Of a stretch of DNA of 64,000 nt, positions 41,640 through 53,352 are shown in pieces. This DNA is from Erpetoichthys calabaricus (Eukaryota; Chordata; Cladistia; Polypteriformes; Polypteridae): NCBI RefSeq assembly GCF_900747795.2, contig NC_041396.2:42402674-42466673 (forward strand), given 5' to 3'. The stretch's first letter is position 1. Every line of letters starts with the position of its first letter. Below the pieces are notes generated by a model that saw only the letters and a program-made list of their open reading frames with translations, was not told where the DNA came from and made no database searches. Made by a program: the position numbers and the translations under genes.

Positions 41640-43287
41640 TAACTATATATCTATATATCCCATACAGGGATATGTGTTACTGCTTACCAATCATTGCTGC
41701 TGATATAGACTCCAGTCTCTGTGACACTACACTGGCCTAAATCAATTAAGAAAATGGTTAGAATGAAGAAACAGAGAGGTACACCACGGCCAGCCCAATA
41801 GTCACTAAATGTCCAAGCACCACTCTAAACGGGGCCTTTTGCTAGTTAAATTTTCTTTGACCTCCCTGTTACCTAGTGCAGGTTAAAGCTGTTCTGCAGT
41901 GCAGTTTTGTTAAGGACTGTAATTTTTGATTGTTAACGATTGTTAACATGAAGTAAGCGTAAAGAGACTCCAGAGTGTTCTGGATTACTTAATAAGAGTA
42001 ATCCATAGCATTCAACAAGTTTTCCTTTGTTAAAGATGTTGTTAGCCCTTCATAGAACAGAAAGTGATGTGGCCAATATAAGAACTGTCACATCCAAATG
42101 CAAGTTCATGGCTCTCCAAGTGGAGAGGTTTAAGTAACTCCAGGTCTTGTTTACAACCAATGATAAGGGAGAATATTTGCTTAACAAACATATTGGTGTA
42201 GCAGTAATACTCATACTCGGGACTCTTTACCAGAGAGTGGTGCTAAAATGACAGTAAACACATTGGATGAACCTCTTGTCTTACATGCCAGTTTACTCTT
42301 CAGCTCTTTTATGGTTGTGGCCTTCAGCTTATGACTGCTGCAACTAGGCGGACGGTACAAGCCAGCAAACCAAGGCTCATCCATTGTATTTGTGAGGCTC
42401 TGTCTTGCTTTGTCTCAGTCTGATGAGAGGTTTAGTTCTTCAACTGATGACCATCCCAATGTGGGCTAATGTCACTAATTCCTTAGGATTGAGAGGAACC
42501 AGGCAAAATGGTCTGGGCATCAAGCCAGGATAACTTGTTGGTGCCTTCCACTGGTGTACCACAAACAGACTAGTAGAAGAAACTGGGCCAAACCCAAGAC
42601 AGGATGTAAAAATCTCTCAGGTAGGCTTGGAACATCTAGAATTTCGCTAGTAGTCGGAGATTGCTGCTGAGCCTTGTACCACCACAAAACTCTCCAATAA
42701 AATTAAAAGGAATTTGATATACGGCATTCACTCCAACTAGCAGAACCCTAGGCTACAAGTACAGAACTATAATAAAATCGTATAAAGATAATGGTTTCAA
42801 GCGGGGAACAAGCACGATCAGCAAAGTTAGCTGGGGTGTAATTTAAAGTTGCAGACCTTTCATATACAGCGTGATGGCCACACTGTCTTAAAAGAAGCCG
42901 ATGCTCAGATAGAGGGAAGCAGCACCGATCTTCATTTACAGTCACCTCAAAGTATATTAGGAATTGAAAGGTACATATACAAGGCGATTCAAAAACACTT
43001 ATTTGTAAGGTGTCCAGATACCCAAAACATATCACATACGATAAATTATCGGTAAATAATGCACTGAAATACATATTACTCCTTTGTTAATAGTCATAAC
43101 GTCATTTTATAGTATTTCTAATATGTCCCGGCCGATCGCCAATCTATTATAATTACTATTGGCGTTATCTGAAAACCAAGAATAGTCATGTACATTACCT
43201 ACCATACGCTAAGAGAGCACTGTAGAATCTGTACTTTTACTCGTAGGCAGCCCTAATATTATCTTTGGCTACAACGCCCAGTCTCAC
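41640..43287. other. fam72 first intron, proximal part
   Basis: No repeat or exon was identified. GC and CpG content rise toward 43.1 kb. Confidence 0.4.
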
Positions 43288-43390
43288 CTTCGATGCTCTG
43301 ACAATCTTCTTTTTTTAGCTCAACACTCTCCGCTTTCTCTTCTTGGTTGCCAGAGAGTACACTTCAGTTTACTTCCTTCCATAGAAACTT
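43288..43390 (-). other. fam72: Putative fam72 5' untranslated exon
   Basis: The minus strand reads gcatcgaag|gtgagactg at 43288, a strong donor. It would join in the leader to the acceptor at 37574. The exon has no ATG near its 3' end, so translation would begin in the next exon. The upstream limit is a guess, set by the cell-cycle-type promoter elements that begin at about 43402. Confidence 0.5.
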
Positions 43391-43401
43391 CCTTAAACAC
43401 A

Positions 43402-43860
43402 TTCAAATCGAGGCGTCTCCATCCTCCATTGGATGTTTGTTGAGGACGCCTACAACTGATTGGCGGATAGAAAACCAACTCCTTTGGCGCAATTGGGGGA
43501 AAAACACTTTTAATCGTTTCCTGCAGCCAATGCAATTTGTTAGATCTTCACCAATAGCGTTACCGTCCAATCATATTTTTGCATGCAAATAAGGACCGTT
43601 ATTTGCCCCTACAGAATCTTTACTGATTGGTCGTTTTTACTGAAGTTCATGTTTATTGCTAGATAAGCACAGTCTTTCTTTTTGTCATTGCATTTTTCTT
43701 ATCATTGCATTTTTTTACATTTTGTTGGCAAAAATCACACCCTAGTAATAATATTTTGTTGACAGCCGAATAGATACTTTAAAGACTGCCCTTTTCCGTC
43801 TTCTTCGAATTCTGATTAGATATGGTCGCCATCCATAGTGCATCAAGTGACCAATGAATA
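43402..43860. promoter_or_regulatory. CCAAT-box array, likely fam72 (divergent) promoter
   Basis: Eight CCAAT/ATTGG pentamers lie at 43428, 43459, 43492, 43527, 43551, 43567, 43626 and 43851. The first four are 31, 33 and 35 bp apart, the spacing typical of NF-Y arrays. A CHR-like TTTGAA (minus strand, 43402-43407) lies between the array and the untranslated exon. NF-Y plus CHR is the layout of cell-cycle genes, and mammalian FAM72 genes are proliferation-linked. Whether it also drives srgap2 is unknown. Confidence 0.6.
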
Positions 43861-44149
43861 TGGGAATTTAGTTCGGTAGTCCCAGGGAAAGGGGCGGTAG
43901 TTAACGCCCCTATCCACCCCCTAAAGCATTTGGAGAAATGCGAAGAAAAGTTTTACCGTGAAAGCGGAGAATTAGGGACGATGGCTTGACGTTTCTGCGG
44001 ATTATACAGTATTCTAGTATGGCAAATGGAAACGGGTATTCAAGGTAAATATACATTTTCAACATGTACCAAAAATATGGATTGGAGTTAAAATGAAAAG
44101 AAAGCAACCCGCGCTGCCTGCTGACTTTATTTCTTCACGCTGTGGAAGT

Positions 44150-45400
44150 TGATTCACTGAGTGCGCTTCATGTTTCGTGAGGTGTGGGAGAAGCTGCCGA
44201 TCTGCAGTCGGATACAATGGGAGAAACTGGACCTAGCGTGTGATTCACAAGCGTCGGCATTCCACAAATTCCTTTAAAGCGGATCAGAAAAGTGATTTTT
44301 TGTAACTGCGGCTTGTGATCAGTTTACGCTTTATAAAAGCATTAATGGAAGTTGCACGCATCTTTATTTTGTCACTTTGTACCATATGTTGAAAAGAGAC
44401 GTCATGCAACAAAGTGGTGAAGCACTTTTAACTCCTCGTGGAAGGACTTTAGTTTTTATTCTGCTTTTTTGTAGAAGAGTTGTGCAACATGCGTTTCCAG
44501 TGTGACCGGACACCGGCACAAACAGCCAACTCTGTAAGGTCTGTTAGAAGACGCAACATAAAAAGCTGCTTCAAATGTTAAAGTGATGCTTTTTTCTAGT
44601 TTTGCAGTAGAGATTTTGATTAGATTTTTTTTCGTTTTCTCGGGTAACCTTACTTCCCCCAGCAGAGAATGTGCTTTAATTCATGTGCAAAAATGTCTTT
44701 TCGTTAATAAGAAAAACGCATTCACAATCAGGGCATGCCTTTGTGTATTTTTCAAGAAATTAAATACTGCTAGTTTCCAGGATTGTAAAGTGATACCGCG
44801 ACCTTTTTTAATTCTTGCTTCTTCTTTGTTGGCAATACCTTTTGTATTTTCTCTTCTTTTTTTCTGAGAGAGTAGCGCCTTGTCCGTTTCCCGCTGCTGT
44901 GTCCGGTAGGCAGCAGCGCCTTTGATGTTATCGGAGCGCTCAGGACTCCCCTCCCGCAGAGAGCCACAGCATCGCGGGGCAGATACGCGTTGGGGCTGCG
45001 AATCACGCTTCCCTCATTCAAGAGAGGAAATAGCGACTGGGTGTAGGCTGAAGACTATAACAAAATACGGCCAAGATATATTTTTGGAGGTGTCTAATTT
45101 TTGCATTAGCCTTGCTGAAACTTTTGAGGCGCCCTCCTCTCAAATGGTGTGGACACGCTGCTAACTGGAGCACCTCGATTTGGCGTTCTGTTCCTGCCGC
45201 TCGAAAAACACGCGGATTAAGGAGTCTGTAATATAATCCGCCGGCACTGCCCGTGCACCGAATGATCAGTTTCAATAGTGTAAACAATTGACCGGGGTTT
45301 GTCATTAAAGGAATCGGTGCCTCACACCAGGAACATTTGTGAGATTTGTGGATCAGATTGTGTCTCTAGAACCGAAAAAATTCAGGAGAAATCTGCTTTC
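44150..45400. promoter_or_regulatory. CpG-richer patch between fam72 and srgap2
   Basis: Unique sequence with raised CpG, especially 44870-45020 and 45130-45260 ('ggatcg', 'gcgctc', 'ccgctcg' clusters), and no repeat match. It may be an untranslated srgap2 exon, an alternative promoter or an enhancer. No open frame is convincing. Confidence 0.35.
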
Positions 45401-45539
45401 GGTATAGGATTAGAGATTAGAGATTATTCTTTTTGACATTTTTATCCTCCATTATTAATATTATCGGCCGCAATCTTGCTTCATAAACTCCACACATCAT
45501 CTTTTTAATCAAATTTTTATGTTTGAGTCAAACAGATAA

Positions 45540-46675
45540 ATGCTGTGGTCACAACTCGCCTTTCTCAGCTTGGGGTCATCACTAAGGTTAAACCGCTTCT
45601 AGCTTTTAATGATCTGCGAACGCTTGTTCTTGCTTATGTTTCATCCCGTTTGGGCTATTGTAATTCCCTTTATGCTGGTGTTTGCCACATATCTCAGTTC
45701 CGACAACAACTAATTCAAAATACAGCTGCCAAAGTCTTGACCAGCACAAAAAAATAATCTCATTTCTCTTTAATATTTTCCTGTGAAATACAGGTTGGAT
45801 TTTAAGATTTGATTGTTTGCGTACAAAGCTTTCCATGGGTCTGCTCCAGCCTGACTCCACTCATCCTCCAGGTCTCTCAGGTCTTCTAATCAATTATTAC
45901 TGCCTTCCTCACACATGCTCAGTGTAAACTCTTATTCAACAGGTGAGGGGACGCTGGCACACACATGTTGTTGCTGCTCCTCCCTGTTAACAACACTAAG
46001 TGCCTTGAGCATGGGAAAGGTGCTATATAAATAAAATGTAGTATTATTGTTATTATTATTATAAATAAATGTGCCAAAGTGGTTTTTCAGAGCAGTGCCA
46101 AAGGGGAACCATTTTTGGCCTCCAAAAGAACCATCCAGTTGAGCGTTAAACAAAGAAGCTTAATTTGTTTTGATCAATAGCAGGCTTCATATATAGTCAT
46201 GGATAAATGATAACTGATTTGTGTAATGCCAGTGTGTTCTTGATTTTAATAGGACCCTTGCCTGCATACAATAATATGGGCTATGTTCAGTTTTTCTTGA
46301 TTTGTTATTATCCTGCTATGTAGTCTACTATACATAAGATTTTTTTTCCACATATTCAGAACAAATTTCACAAACCATGAACTCTTCCTACAACAAAATG
46401 GTTCTTTGTCAAGGAGTGGTTATCTGGGGGACCCACACAAACCAATAAAGTGCAATTAGGGAACTATTATTTTTAAGAGTGTAGTGTGTCCTCGGCTGTA
46501 GACCAGTCTGCTCTTTTCAATAAGCTTCCACAACTGATTCTATAAAATCACAGTTAAAAGCGTACTTTTATTCACTTGCTTTTAGGTTGCATTAACTGTC
46601 TAGCTCTAACTTTAGTTAACTTTTTGTTGTTTTAAAAGTGCTATATAAATAAATATGACTTATAAGGTGGATAAT
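45540..46675 (+). mobile_element. L2-type LINE fragment with inner SINE-like tail
   Basis: The plus-strand frame at 45545-45757 reads VVTTRLSQLGVI-like residues, then LRTLVLAYVSSRLGYCNSLYAG and QLIQNTAAKVLTSTKK, the thumb region of L2-type reverse transcriptase. Later pieces include the LFNKLPQLIL-like block near 46517 and the end 'aagtgctatataaataaatatg'. A separate tail ('ggtgctatataaataaaatg' plus ATT repeat) at 46018-46062 suggests a second insertion. Confidence 0.75.
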
Positions 46676-47854
46676 GTGAGGAAATGATTTACATGAATTA
46701 AACTGCTATGTTTCGTGCAGGAATGTAATATTAAGGACTTGATCACTGTAGGCATTTGGATCTGTACTTTTGCTAGGTTTATGCGTGCCTGTGTTCAGAG
46801 GCGGAATCTGATGCTTTCTGTGGCTCAGTTTCTACTAGGATTATACTGAAAAAACAATTTAAGTAGTGAAAAGGTTGATTTTGTTAGTGTAAAGCTCAAC
46901 TGGACATTGACCTGACCAGTGTAACAAGGCACACACCTTTGGATTATATGGTAATAAAGACCAATGTCAGTATGGTATGGACACCCTTCATTCAGACAAC
47001 TGTTAGTGCCATCAAAAACAGGTTGACGTACGTGTCTTAGAAACAAGGTTTAAAAAAATATATACTGTATATAAAAAGCTAAATTTAACACTATGACAAA
47101 CTGAAACCACAAATCTTGTTTCACAGAGTAGACTGAGTTATTTTGGCCTGTTTGTAACAATTAAGCAGTAAAAAAAAAAAAAAAAAAAAAAAGAGTTTCC
47201 GTTGACCTTAACTGGGGAGTGAGGAAAGGAGGGGCAGAGTTTATATATAAAAGCTTAATTTATAGTTTCATAAAACAGATTTGCGTGATATACAGTATGT
47301 ATGTGTATACATAGGTGTATTTATATATTTAATATGTGAGGAGTTTTGCACCGCATCCTGGAGTCCAACCCAGAACTAAGTGCTGATTATCCCAGCTAGC
47401 AACAAACAAGTTATTTTAGCTTGCTGAGTTAAAGGAAAGTTTCTGTGTCCTGGGAATACAGTCATTCTTATACGGGGGTGATGTCAGCATACCACTCGGG
47501 TTACTGTTTGTATGGAAGTATCTTCAAAAGGGATAAATGAAGGGGGGGGGGGGGCGCAGAATGGATTTATTTTACTGGTATGGAACCTACATAATATTGT
47601 CAAACCTACTTGGTCCATTTCAGGGCCATGGGGTACCAGAGCACCTCCCAGTGGCACTAAGTACACACCTCCTCCTAATGGGCATATGTTTGGAGTGTTT
47701 GGAAAACCCACATAGACATAAGAAGGTGCAAACTCGAAACGGAGAATAAGCGGGTATATTTTGAACCCAGGATGTTAGGTCAGTGCCCGCCAGTGAATCC
47801 TAGTCGTTAATGTGACAAAAAAACATTTTATTTACAACTAGTTCCTTTTCTTTT
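46676..47854. other. Intergenic stretch
   Basis: It holds an A-run at 47170-47192 and a G-run at 47543-47554. No gene or named repeat was found. Confidence 0.4.
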
Positions 47855-47976
47855 TTGTTTTTTTCCAAATGAAGCATAGGCAGGTGAAGTGACTTGCTCA
47901 TGGTCACAGGGTGACAGTAGGGGATTTGAACCGCAGATTTGAGTCCACAGCCTTAACCACTGTGCTACACTGCCTT
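47855..47976 (-). repeat. tRNA-type SINE (minus strand)
   Basis: The plus strand shows the reverse of the family at 54874: 'gacttgctcatggtcacag', 'gggatttgaaccgcagattt', 'aaccactgtgctacactgcc'. About 120 bp, including both Pol III box-like segments. Confidence 0.75.
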
Positions 47977-48857
47977 AAAGGTTGAATCTACATCTATATA
48001 AGTTAAACATACATTTTCTTTGAGTGAGAACATCAGTTTTTTTTTTACTCCTGTTCATGAAATGAACACATTTAACCTTAGTTGTTTTTGTCTTCTTCCT
48101 AGAAAGAGCAATATTGAATACAATACTGCTGCTAAAACAGATGGCAGAGTTTGTAGAGTTGGGCCAGCCATGGGTGTTGTCTGTTGAGGAGAGTGGGGTC
48201 TGAGTTTGGGTTCTATCATGAATGTAACTTACGTTTGTGCAAAGAGACCCCCAGCATGGTTGGCAACAGTGTGAGACAAACCCAGTTTAATGTACATACA
48301 CTAGATGCAGCAGTAGCTGGTATAGTTAGTGTACAATTGGATTTCTTTGGGGTTGGATCACTCTTTCACATTAGGCTAGGCTGAATCAGCAGAGAATAAG
48401 ATATTGCATGGGATAGACTAGGTGTAAAGAGGTTGTTGTTTTTAAGTCTGATGAGGTCTTAATTTTCCGTCAGTTCAAAAATATGGAAGTAAATATGTAG
48501 CAGGATGCATATGGAGACACTTGACTTGCTCAAAGACGTGTGTGAACAGTTCTCCTAATGGACTTAGCAATTAATTCAGACCCCAAAATAATATGAATGT
48601 ACCTACTGATGCATTTTCTATAATGATGCTTATTAAATTGTCAGTATATTACACCAGTTTTTGGCAGTGGTTTTAATGTTTTTAGGATGGTAGTGGTGTG
48701 ATGGAGATCTATTTAGATGGAGCTATTTTTGCCCATTTGAAGTTTGGAAGAGGTTTGAGGTAGTTTCTTACATCCATTGCTTGAACCTCCTTAATTTAAC
48801 ATAAGCTTCATGAGGAGCCTGTGTTTAATCCAGCGACAAATAGAGTAACTGACAATG

Positions 48858-50034
48858 GAATGCCAAACGGCCATAACATTAAAACCACTGACAGGTGAAG
48901 TGAATCACATTGATTATCTCATTAAAATTGCACCTGTGGGAAACAAGTGAACAGTGAGTTCTTGAATGTGATGTTTTGGAAGCAGGATAAATGGGCAAGC
49001 GTAAGGATCTTAGTGACTTTTGACAAAAGTCAAATTATGATGGCTGGACAACAAGGTCAGAGCATTTCCAAAAATGGCGGGTCTGGTGGGGGTGTTCCCA
49101 GTATACAGTGGCTGGTACCTACCAGAATGGTCCAAGGAAGAACTGCTGATGAACCGGGCTCATTGATGCACGTGGGGAGTGAAATCTAGCTCATTTGCTT
49201 TGATCCCAATGGCTCAATATCTCTTTTAACTCAAATTGCTGAAAAACTTAATGCTGGCCATGAGAGAGAGAGAGATGTTGGAACACACATCATATCATAG
49301 CTTTCTGCATTTGGGGCTTCATAGCCACTGACATGTCAAAATGTTAATGCTGGCTCCTGCACACCACCAAAAGCAACTATGAGGGGCATGTGAGCATCAG
49401 AACTGGTCCATGGAGCATTCGAAGAAGGTGTCCGGGTCTGATGAATCATTATTTCTTTTAGATCACGTGGATGGCAGGGTGTGTGTGCATCGTTTACCTA
49501 GGAAAGAGATGGCTGCATGATGCACTATGGGAAGAAGGCAAAGCTGCAGAGGCAGTGTTGCTCTGGTCAGTGTTGTTCTAGCATTCATGTGGTTGTTACT
49601 TTGACATGTACTACCTACCTAGACATTCTTGCAGACCATGTACACCCCTTCATGGCAACAGTATTCTCTGATGGCAGTGGTTTCTTTCAGCAGGGTAATG
49701 TGCCCTGACATACTGCAAAAGTAGTTAAGGAATGGGTTGAGGAACATGACAAAGACTTTGAGGTGTTGACTTGGCCACCGAATTCCCCAGATCTTAATCC
49801 AATTGAGCATATGTGGGATGTGCTGGAAAAAAAGTCTGATCCATGGAGGCAACATAGCACAACTTACAGGGCTTATAGGATCAGCTACTAACGTCTTAGT
49901 GCCAGATAGCACAGGACACTTACAGAGATTTTGTGGAGTACATGCCTTGATGGATTAAAGTTGTTTTGGTGGCATGAAGGTTGCTCTACACAATGTTAGG
50001 CAGGTGGTTTTAATGTTGTGGCTGACTGGTGTTA
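48858..50034 (+). mobile_element. Third Tc1-like element, heavily decayed
   Basis: Inverted ends 'ggccataacattaaaacc' and 'ggttttaatgttgtggc'. Transposase traces in order: FDKSQIMMAGQQGQSISKN (helix-turn-helix), then FQQGNVP with a stop, HTAKVVKEWVEEHDKDFEVLTW, and PPNSPDLNPIEHMWDVLEKK. At about 1.18 kb it is internally shortened. As in copy 1, the middle acid reads Gly. Many breaks; old. Confidence 0.85.
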
Positions 50035-51059
50035 TTGGCGTTAGTAATTATTGTACTGTATGGTCCTCATTTATTAACTACTGTTTCTGCACAGCTTTTA
50101 TTGAAATTCGGGAAGTGTTGCTTTCATTATTAGTTCCTAATTTTCTAAAGTGTGTCTCTTTTATTTGACTGTGGAGGAGTTCCTATTGTCATGATGGCAA
50201 TGGTTTTATTTAGATGGCGGTATGATTGCCCATTTGTATGTGTTGTAGTATAGGTGATGTCCTTCTACTCCTTGTTTTATTTATTTTTAATTTTTTTTCC
50301 CGGAAGCTACTTCATTTAATGATACAGCCATGGAGGGCCTGTGTCAGTGACTCAAGGTACAAGGCAAGGGCCCACCTCAGACGAACATCCATCACAGGGT
50401 ACACACCCATCTTAATGCAACCAAGACAGTATTTTAAGTTAATAATAATAACTGCAATGCTGTTTCAGGCATTGGCACTGACACATGCTTTATTTTGTAG
50501 ATTTTATCAAACGATGGCATATGTGGTTTTGATAGCTGTTGTCCTAGATGTTGCAGGATGAGGTTACCAGTATTTTAGGAGGGTTTGCTTTGCCTGTTCT
50601 GTTAGTCCTTATTGCTGCTGACGCCTGTTAAATGAGTACCATTAATGATGACAGGCTAGATTCCAGCAGTGATGGCGCAGATGTCTCGATTGTATTAAAG
50701 ATGTTGCCTTTTTGTTATCGGTTGATTTTTTTTTTTTTTTTTGCATTATTATTATTATCGCAGTGACGCGTGCGGATTCCTCACATGCTGGCTGTAATCG
50801 AATTGCCTTCTTGGCTTCAGGGGCATGTATTGCGTTACGCGATACGACGGCCTCGAGCATTTTTGTAGTTCCCTTTCCCGTGTCAAAGATTATTTATAGT
50901 TGTTTGTAATTTCTTAAAGCTGTGCGGAGTGGACGTAATAAAAAGCATTTTCCTTGTGTTGTTTGTAGGAGGAAGTCGCTGCTGTCCAGTCTCGTCGCCT
51001 GAGGAGAAGATCTCAAGACCTGTGGATGCCTAGGGGAGTTCGGGTGCCGGCAAATCAAA

Positions 51060-51062
<3 letters not shown>

Positions 51063-51100
<38 letters not shown>
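51063..51100. repeat. (CT)n tract in the srgap2 leader
   Basis: About 38 bp of CT dinucleotides. A related CGCT/CT-rich run follows at 51160-51200. Pyrimidine tracts like this often carry GAGA-type factor sites on the opposite strand. Confidence 0.95.
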
Positions 51101-51103
<3 letters not shown>

Positions 51104-51290
51104 CTCATCCTTCCTTTCCAGCCCCCTCCTTGCCTGACTCTTTCCCTCCCCTATCTCTGTCGCTCGCGCGCGCTCGCTCGCTCGCTCTCTCTCTCTCTTC
51201 CCCGCCCAGATCCGTCGCTGGCCTCACACACGCCTGTCTGCACGCTATTCATCTAGCGGTACGCGTCCTCCTCGGCGGCCGGATCGGCTG

Positions 51291-51308
51291 ATGGCATCAC
51301 CGCGGTGA
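51291..51308 (+). promoter_or_regulatory. srgap2: Mini upstream ORF in the srgap2 leader
   Basis: ATG, four more codons and TGA (MASPR), in the GC-rich part of the leader 138 nt before the main start. Confidence 0.5.
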
Positions 51309-51437
51309 CAGCCCGCTCTCCCTCTGCGGATTTCCCTGCTCCCATCTTCTCCTGCCTTTTTTTGTGTTTCCTACTTCGTCAGTGACACCTTGCCATCCCT
51401 CTCATATTCTTATTATTTGCTGTGCCTCAAAACCCAA

Positions 51438-51449
51438 ATGCAATCATGA
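51438..51449 (+). promoter_or_regulatory. srgap2: Upstream ORF overlapping the srgap2 start codon
   Basis: ATG CAA TCA TGA: the TGA overlaps the srgap2 ATG in an ATGA joint. A ribosome ending here is already on the main start. The context of the main ATG is fair (A at -3). Confidence 0.6.
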
Positions 51450-51512
51450 CCTCCCCGGCAAAATTCCGAAAAGACAAGGAGATCATTGCCGAATATGAAA
51501 CTCAAGTCAAAG
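51446..51512 (+). CDS. srgap2: SRGAP2 first coding exon (partial gene)
   Basis: 67 nt: 22 codons plus one base, then a strong donor (aaag|gtaggc), phase 1. The peptide begins MTSPAKFRKDKEIIAEYETQ and ends VK. It matches the SRGAP2 amino end (human MTSPAKFKKDKEIIAEYDTQ) better than SRGAP1 (MSTPSRF) or SRGAP3 (MSSQTKF). The next base, G, would complete E in the following exon, as in mammals. SRGAP2 is a Slit-Robo Rho GTPase-activating protein with an F-BAR domain, a RhoGAP domain and an SH3 domain. It shapes membrane protrusions and acts in neuronal migration and synapse maturation. This exon holds only the lead-in to the F-BAR. All later exons lie beyond the window. It is divergent from fam72, whose likely first exon is 8 kb away. 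Confidence 0.96.
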
Positions 51513-52594
51513 GTAGGCAGCTTTTTTATTTTTGTTATTTTTTCTCTCAAAATGTGTATTTTGTATGCATCTTGCCATGTCTCTTTTGCATTTACTGTTT
51601 ATCTGTCTGAAGGGTGTTTTGTGAATTAGACCGCCAAGAAGGCAGATTGGGATTCTTGTGTTCCAATTTCCTAGAGCCTTTTCTGTTGCTCCAATTCAGT
51701 TTTCTACTGAATATTGCATATGTGAATGTGCAGCTCCCTCAGTAGCACAAGTTTACCGCACTAGCAGTCCCAGGTTAATTGGCATCCAACAGTGATGTAG
51801 CCCTGGCAGCTAGACATATTTTTTTTTTCTTTTAGATGTTGGCACAGAGTCACAGTACTGCCTTAATATTGCTAAAAAAAAAAGCCCTTTCAAGATTTGG
51901 TGCATTGCTGGGTTTATAGTGATGCCCTGAGGCTAGATTTCTATTCACCTGTGTTATCCATGTGCAGGACACTGATCCACTTTTTAAAAAAGTTGGCATG
52001 CAGTCATGCGTGCAAGAGTGCCGACTCTGTCCGGATGGTAATGCTTTTGCAAGGGATCTCTTTGTCCCCCTCATGGCATGGATTGCCACACCCACCTCTA
52101 AGCCAAATGTGATTTGGGTTGATCTAGATACCAGGATTGAGTTGATGTGCTCTGTAGCTGAATTCCCTGGCCATTTTTCCTAACCTGGAGTGCACCTTAC
52201 CCCCCACCTGCCCCCAGCTGTCAAAATGTGTGTTAGTTATAGATCGCTGCTTCAAACAGAATTCAAAGAATGTATTGAGTGCCTTTTTGTCCTTAGCTCT
52301 CTCCTTTCCAGAGCAGATTGATTATATCTGATTTTCTCACTGTGAGAATACATGTTTGGCGCTGTTGTGCTATAACACATTATTCCTTTTTTTTTTTTTT
52401 TTAACAACAGCCAGTTCCTTGTGTATGTTATCAACTGAATTTGTTCTATTTATTTTGTTCATTACTGAATGCTTGCTGACTTTATGGATTATTTGTTATG
52501 GCACATTTTTGAAGCTGCATGAAGTGATTCATCTATTTTTTTCAGGGAATTGTATCTAATCAGTATTTTTTTCCAAGATTGATTCTGTAGTTGG

Positions 52595-52835
52595 TGACAT
52601 GGTGGTGCAGTGGTTAGCACTGTGGCCTCACAGCTGTAGGAGATTAATTTCATTTCAAATCCAGACCAAGTCGCTCTCTGTGTGCAGTTTCCACATCCTG
52701 CCAATGTATGGATGAATTTTCTTCACGTGCTTCCCTGTTCTAGCTACATCCAAGTGTGTGTGTGTGTGTGTTAAATTGATTTCTGATTGTTCTGTATATT
52801 GGCCCAGTATGAGACCGTGTATGTGTGTGTGAACG
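52595..52835 (+). repeat. tRNA-type SINE
   Basis: It starts 'gacatggtggtgcagtggtt', with 'gtgcagtttccacatcctg', then the 'gttctagctacatccaagtg' segment and a GT run. A diverged copy. Confidence 0.65.
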
Positions 52836-53352
52836 CACGTACATGCATGGATGACAGCATATCCAAGGCTGATCTCAGTTTTGCACTTGTATTGCTGCTT
52901 CCCTTTCATCCCTGTATTACCTGTCTTGCAGTGAGTCACCAAATGTCATGCATCTTATTCTTATTTATACTTAATCTTCTAACCTTGCTTTATGTTCAGC
53001 ACTTATTGGCTATCTTGCTGTCATACACCATCCAAATTTTTTTGCATAACTGGCTTAACATTTCCCTTCAGCATCAGAATGAATGTTTTATAAGTCAGAA
53101 TTTGGAGCAGTGCTTTCTATCCACTGCTTCCCTTTACTTCTACCCCTGAGCCAGTTTCTGCATCCACGTTTAACGTGTTACTTAAGTCCTGAATCTTGCT
53201 ACTTTAAGTATATATATAAAAAAAAAAGAAAAATGTACTTATTAAGACCTTAACTTATGTTTTCATTTATAGAATCAGTCATCTTTTACACATACATTTC
53301 CAATAAAGGGTGAATTTGCATCCAGTAAATCCTGGTATAAATGCATTGTTGC

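Larger units (their letters stand above)
50930..51445 (+). promoter_or_regulatory. srgap2: srgap2 leader and candidate promoter
   Basis: CpG-rich sequence directly upstream of the srgap2 start. A TATA-like taataaaaag is at 50936-50945. At 50968 there is also an acceptor-like tgttgtttgtag, so the leader could either start near 50970 or be spliced from an upstream untranslated exon. It holds a (CT)n tract, CGCTCG repeats and small upstream frames. Confidence 0.5.

Noticed and set aside
51026-51256. 76-residue Ser/Leu-rich frame over the srgap2 leader
   Set aside because: It is translation of the CT and CGCT runs; the srgap2 start at 51446 is in a different, family-supported frame.
52787-53149. 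120-residue plus-strand frame that could be the second srgap2 exon
   Set aside because: The sequence does not resemble the expected EIRAQL... F-BAR region and begins within a SINE.
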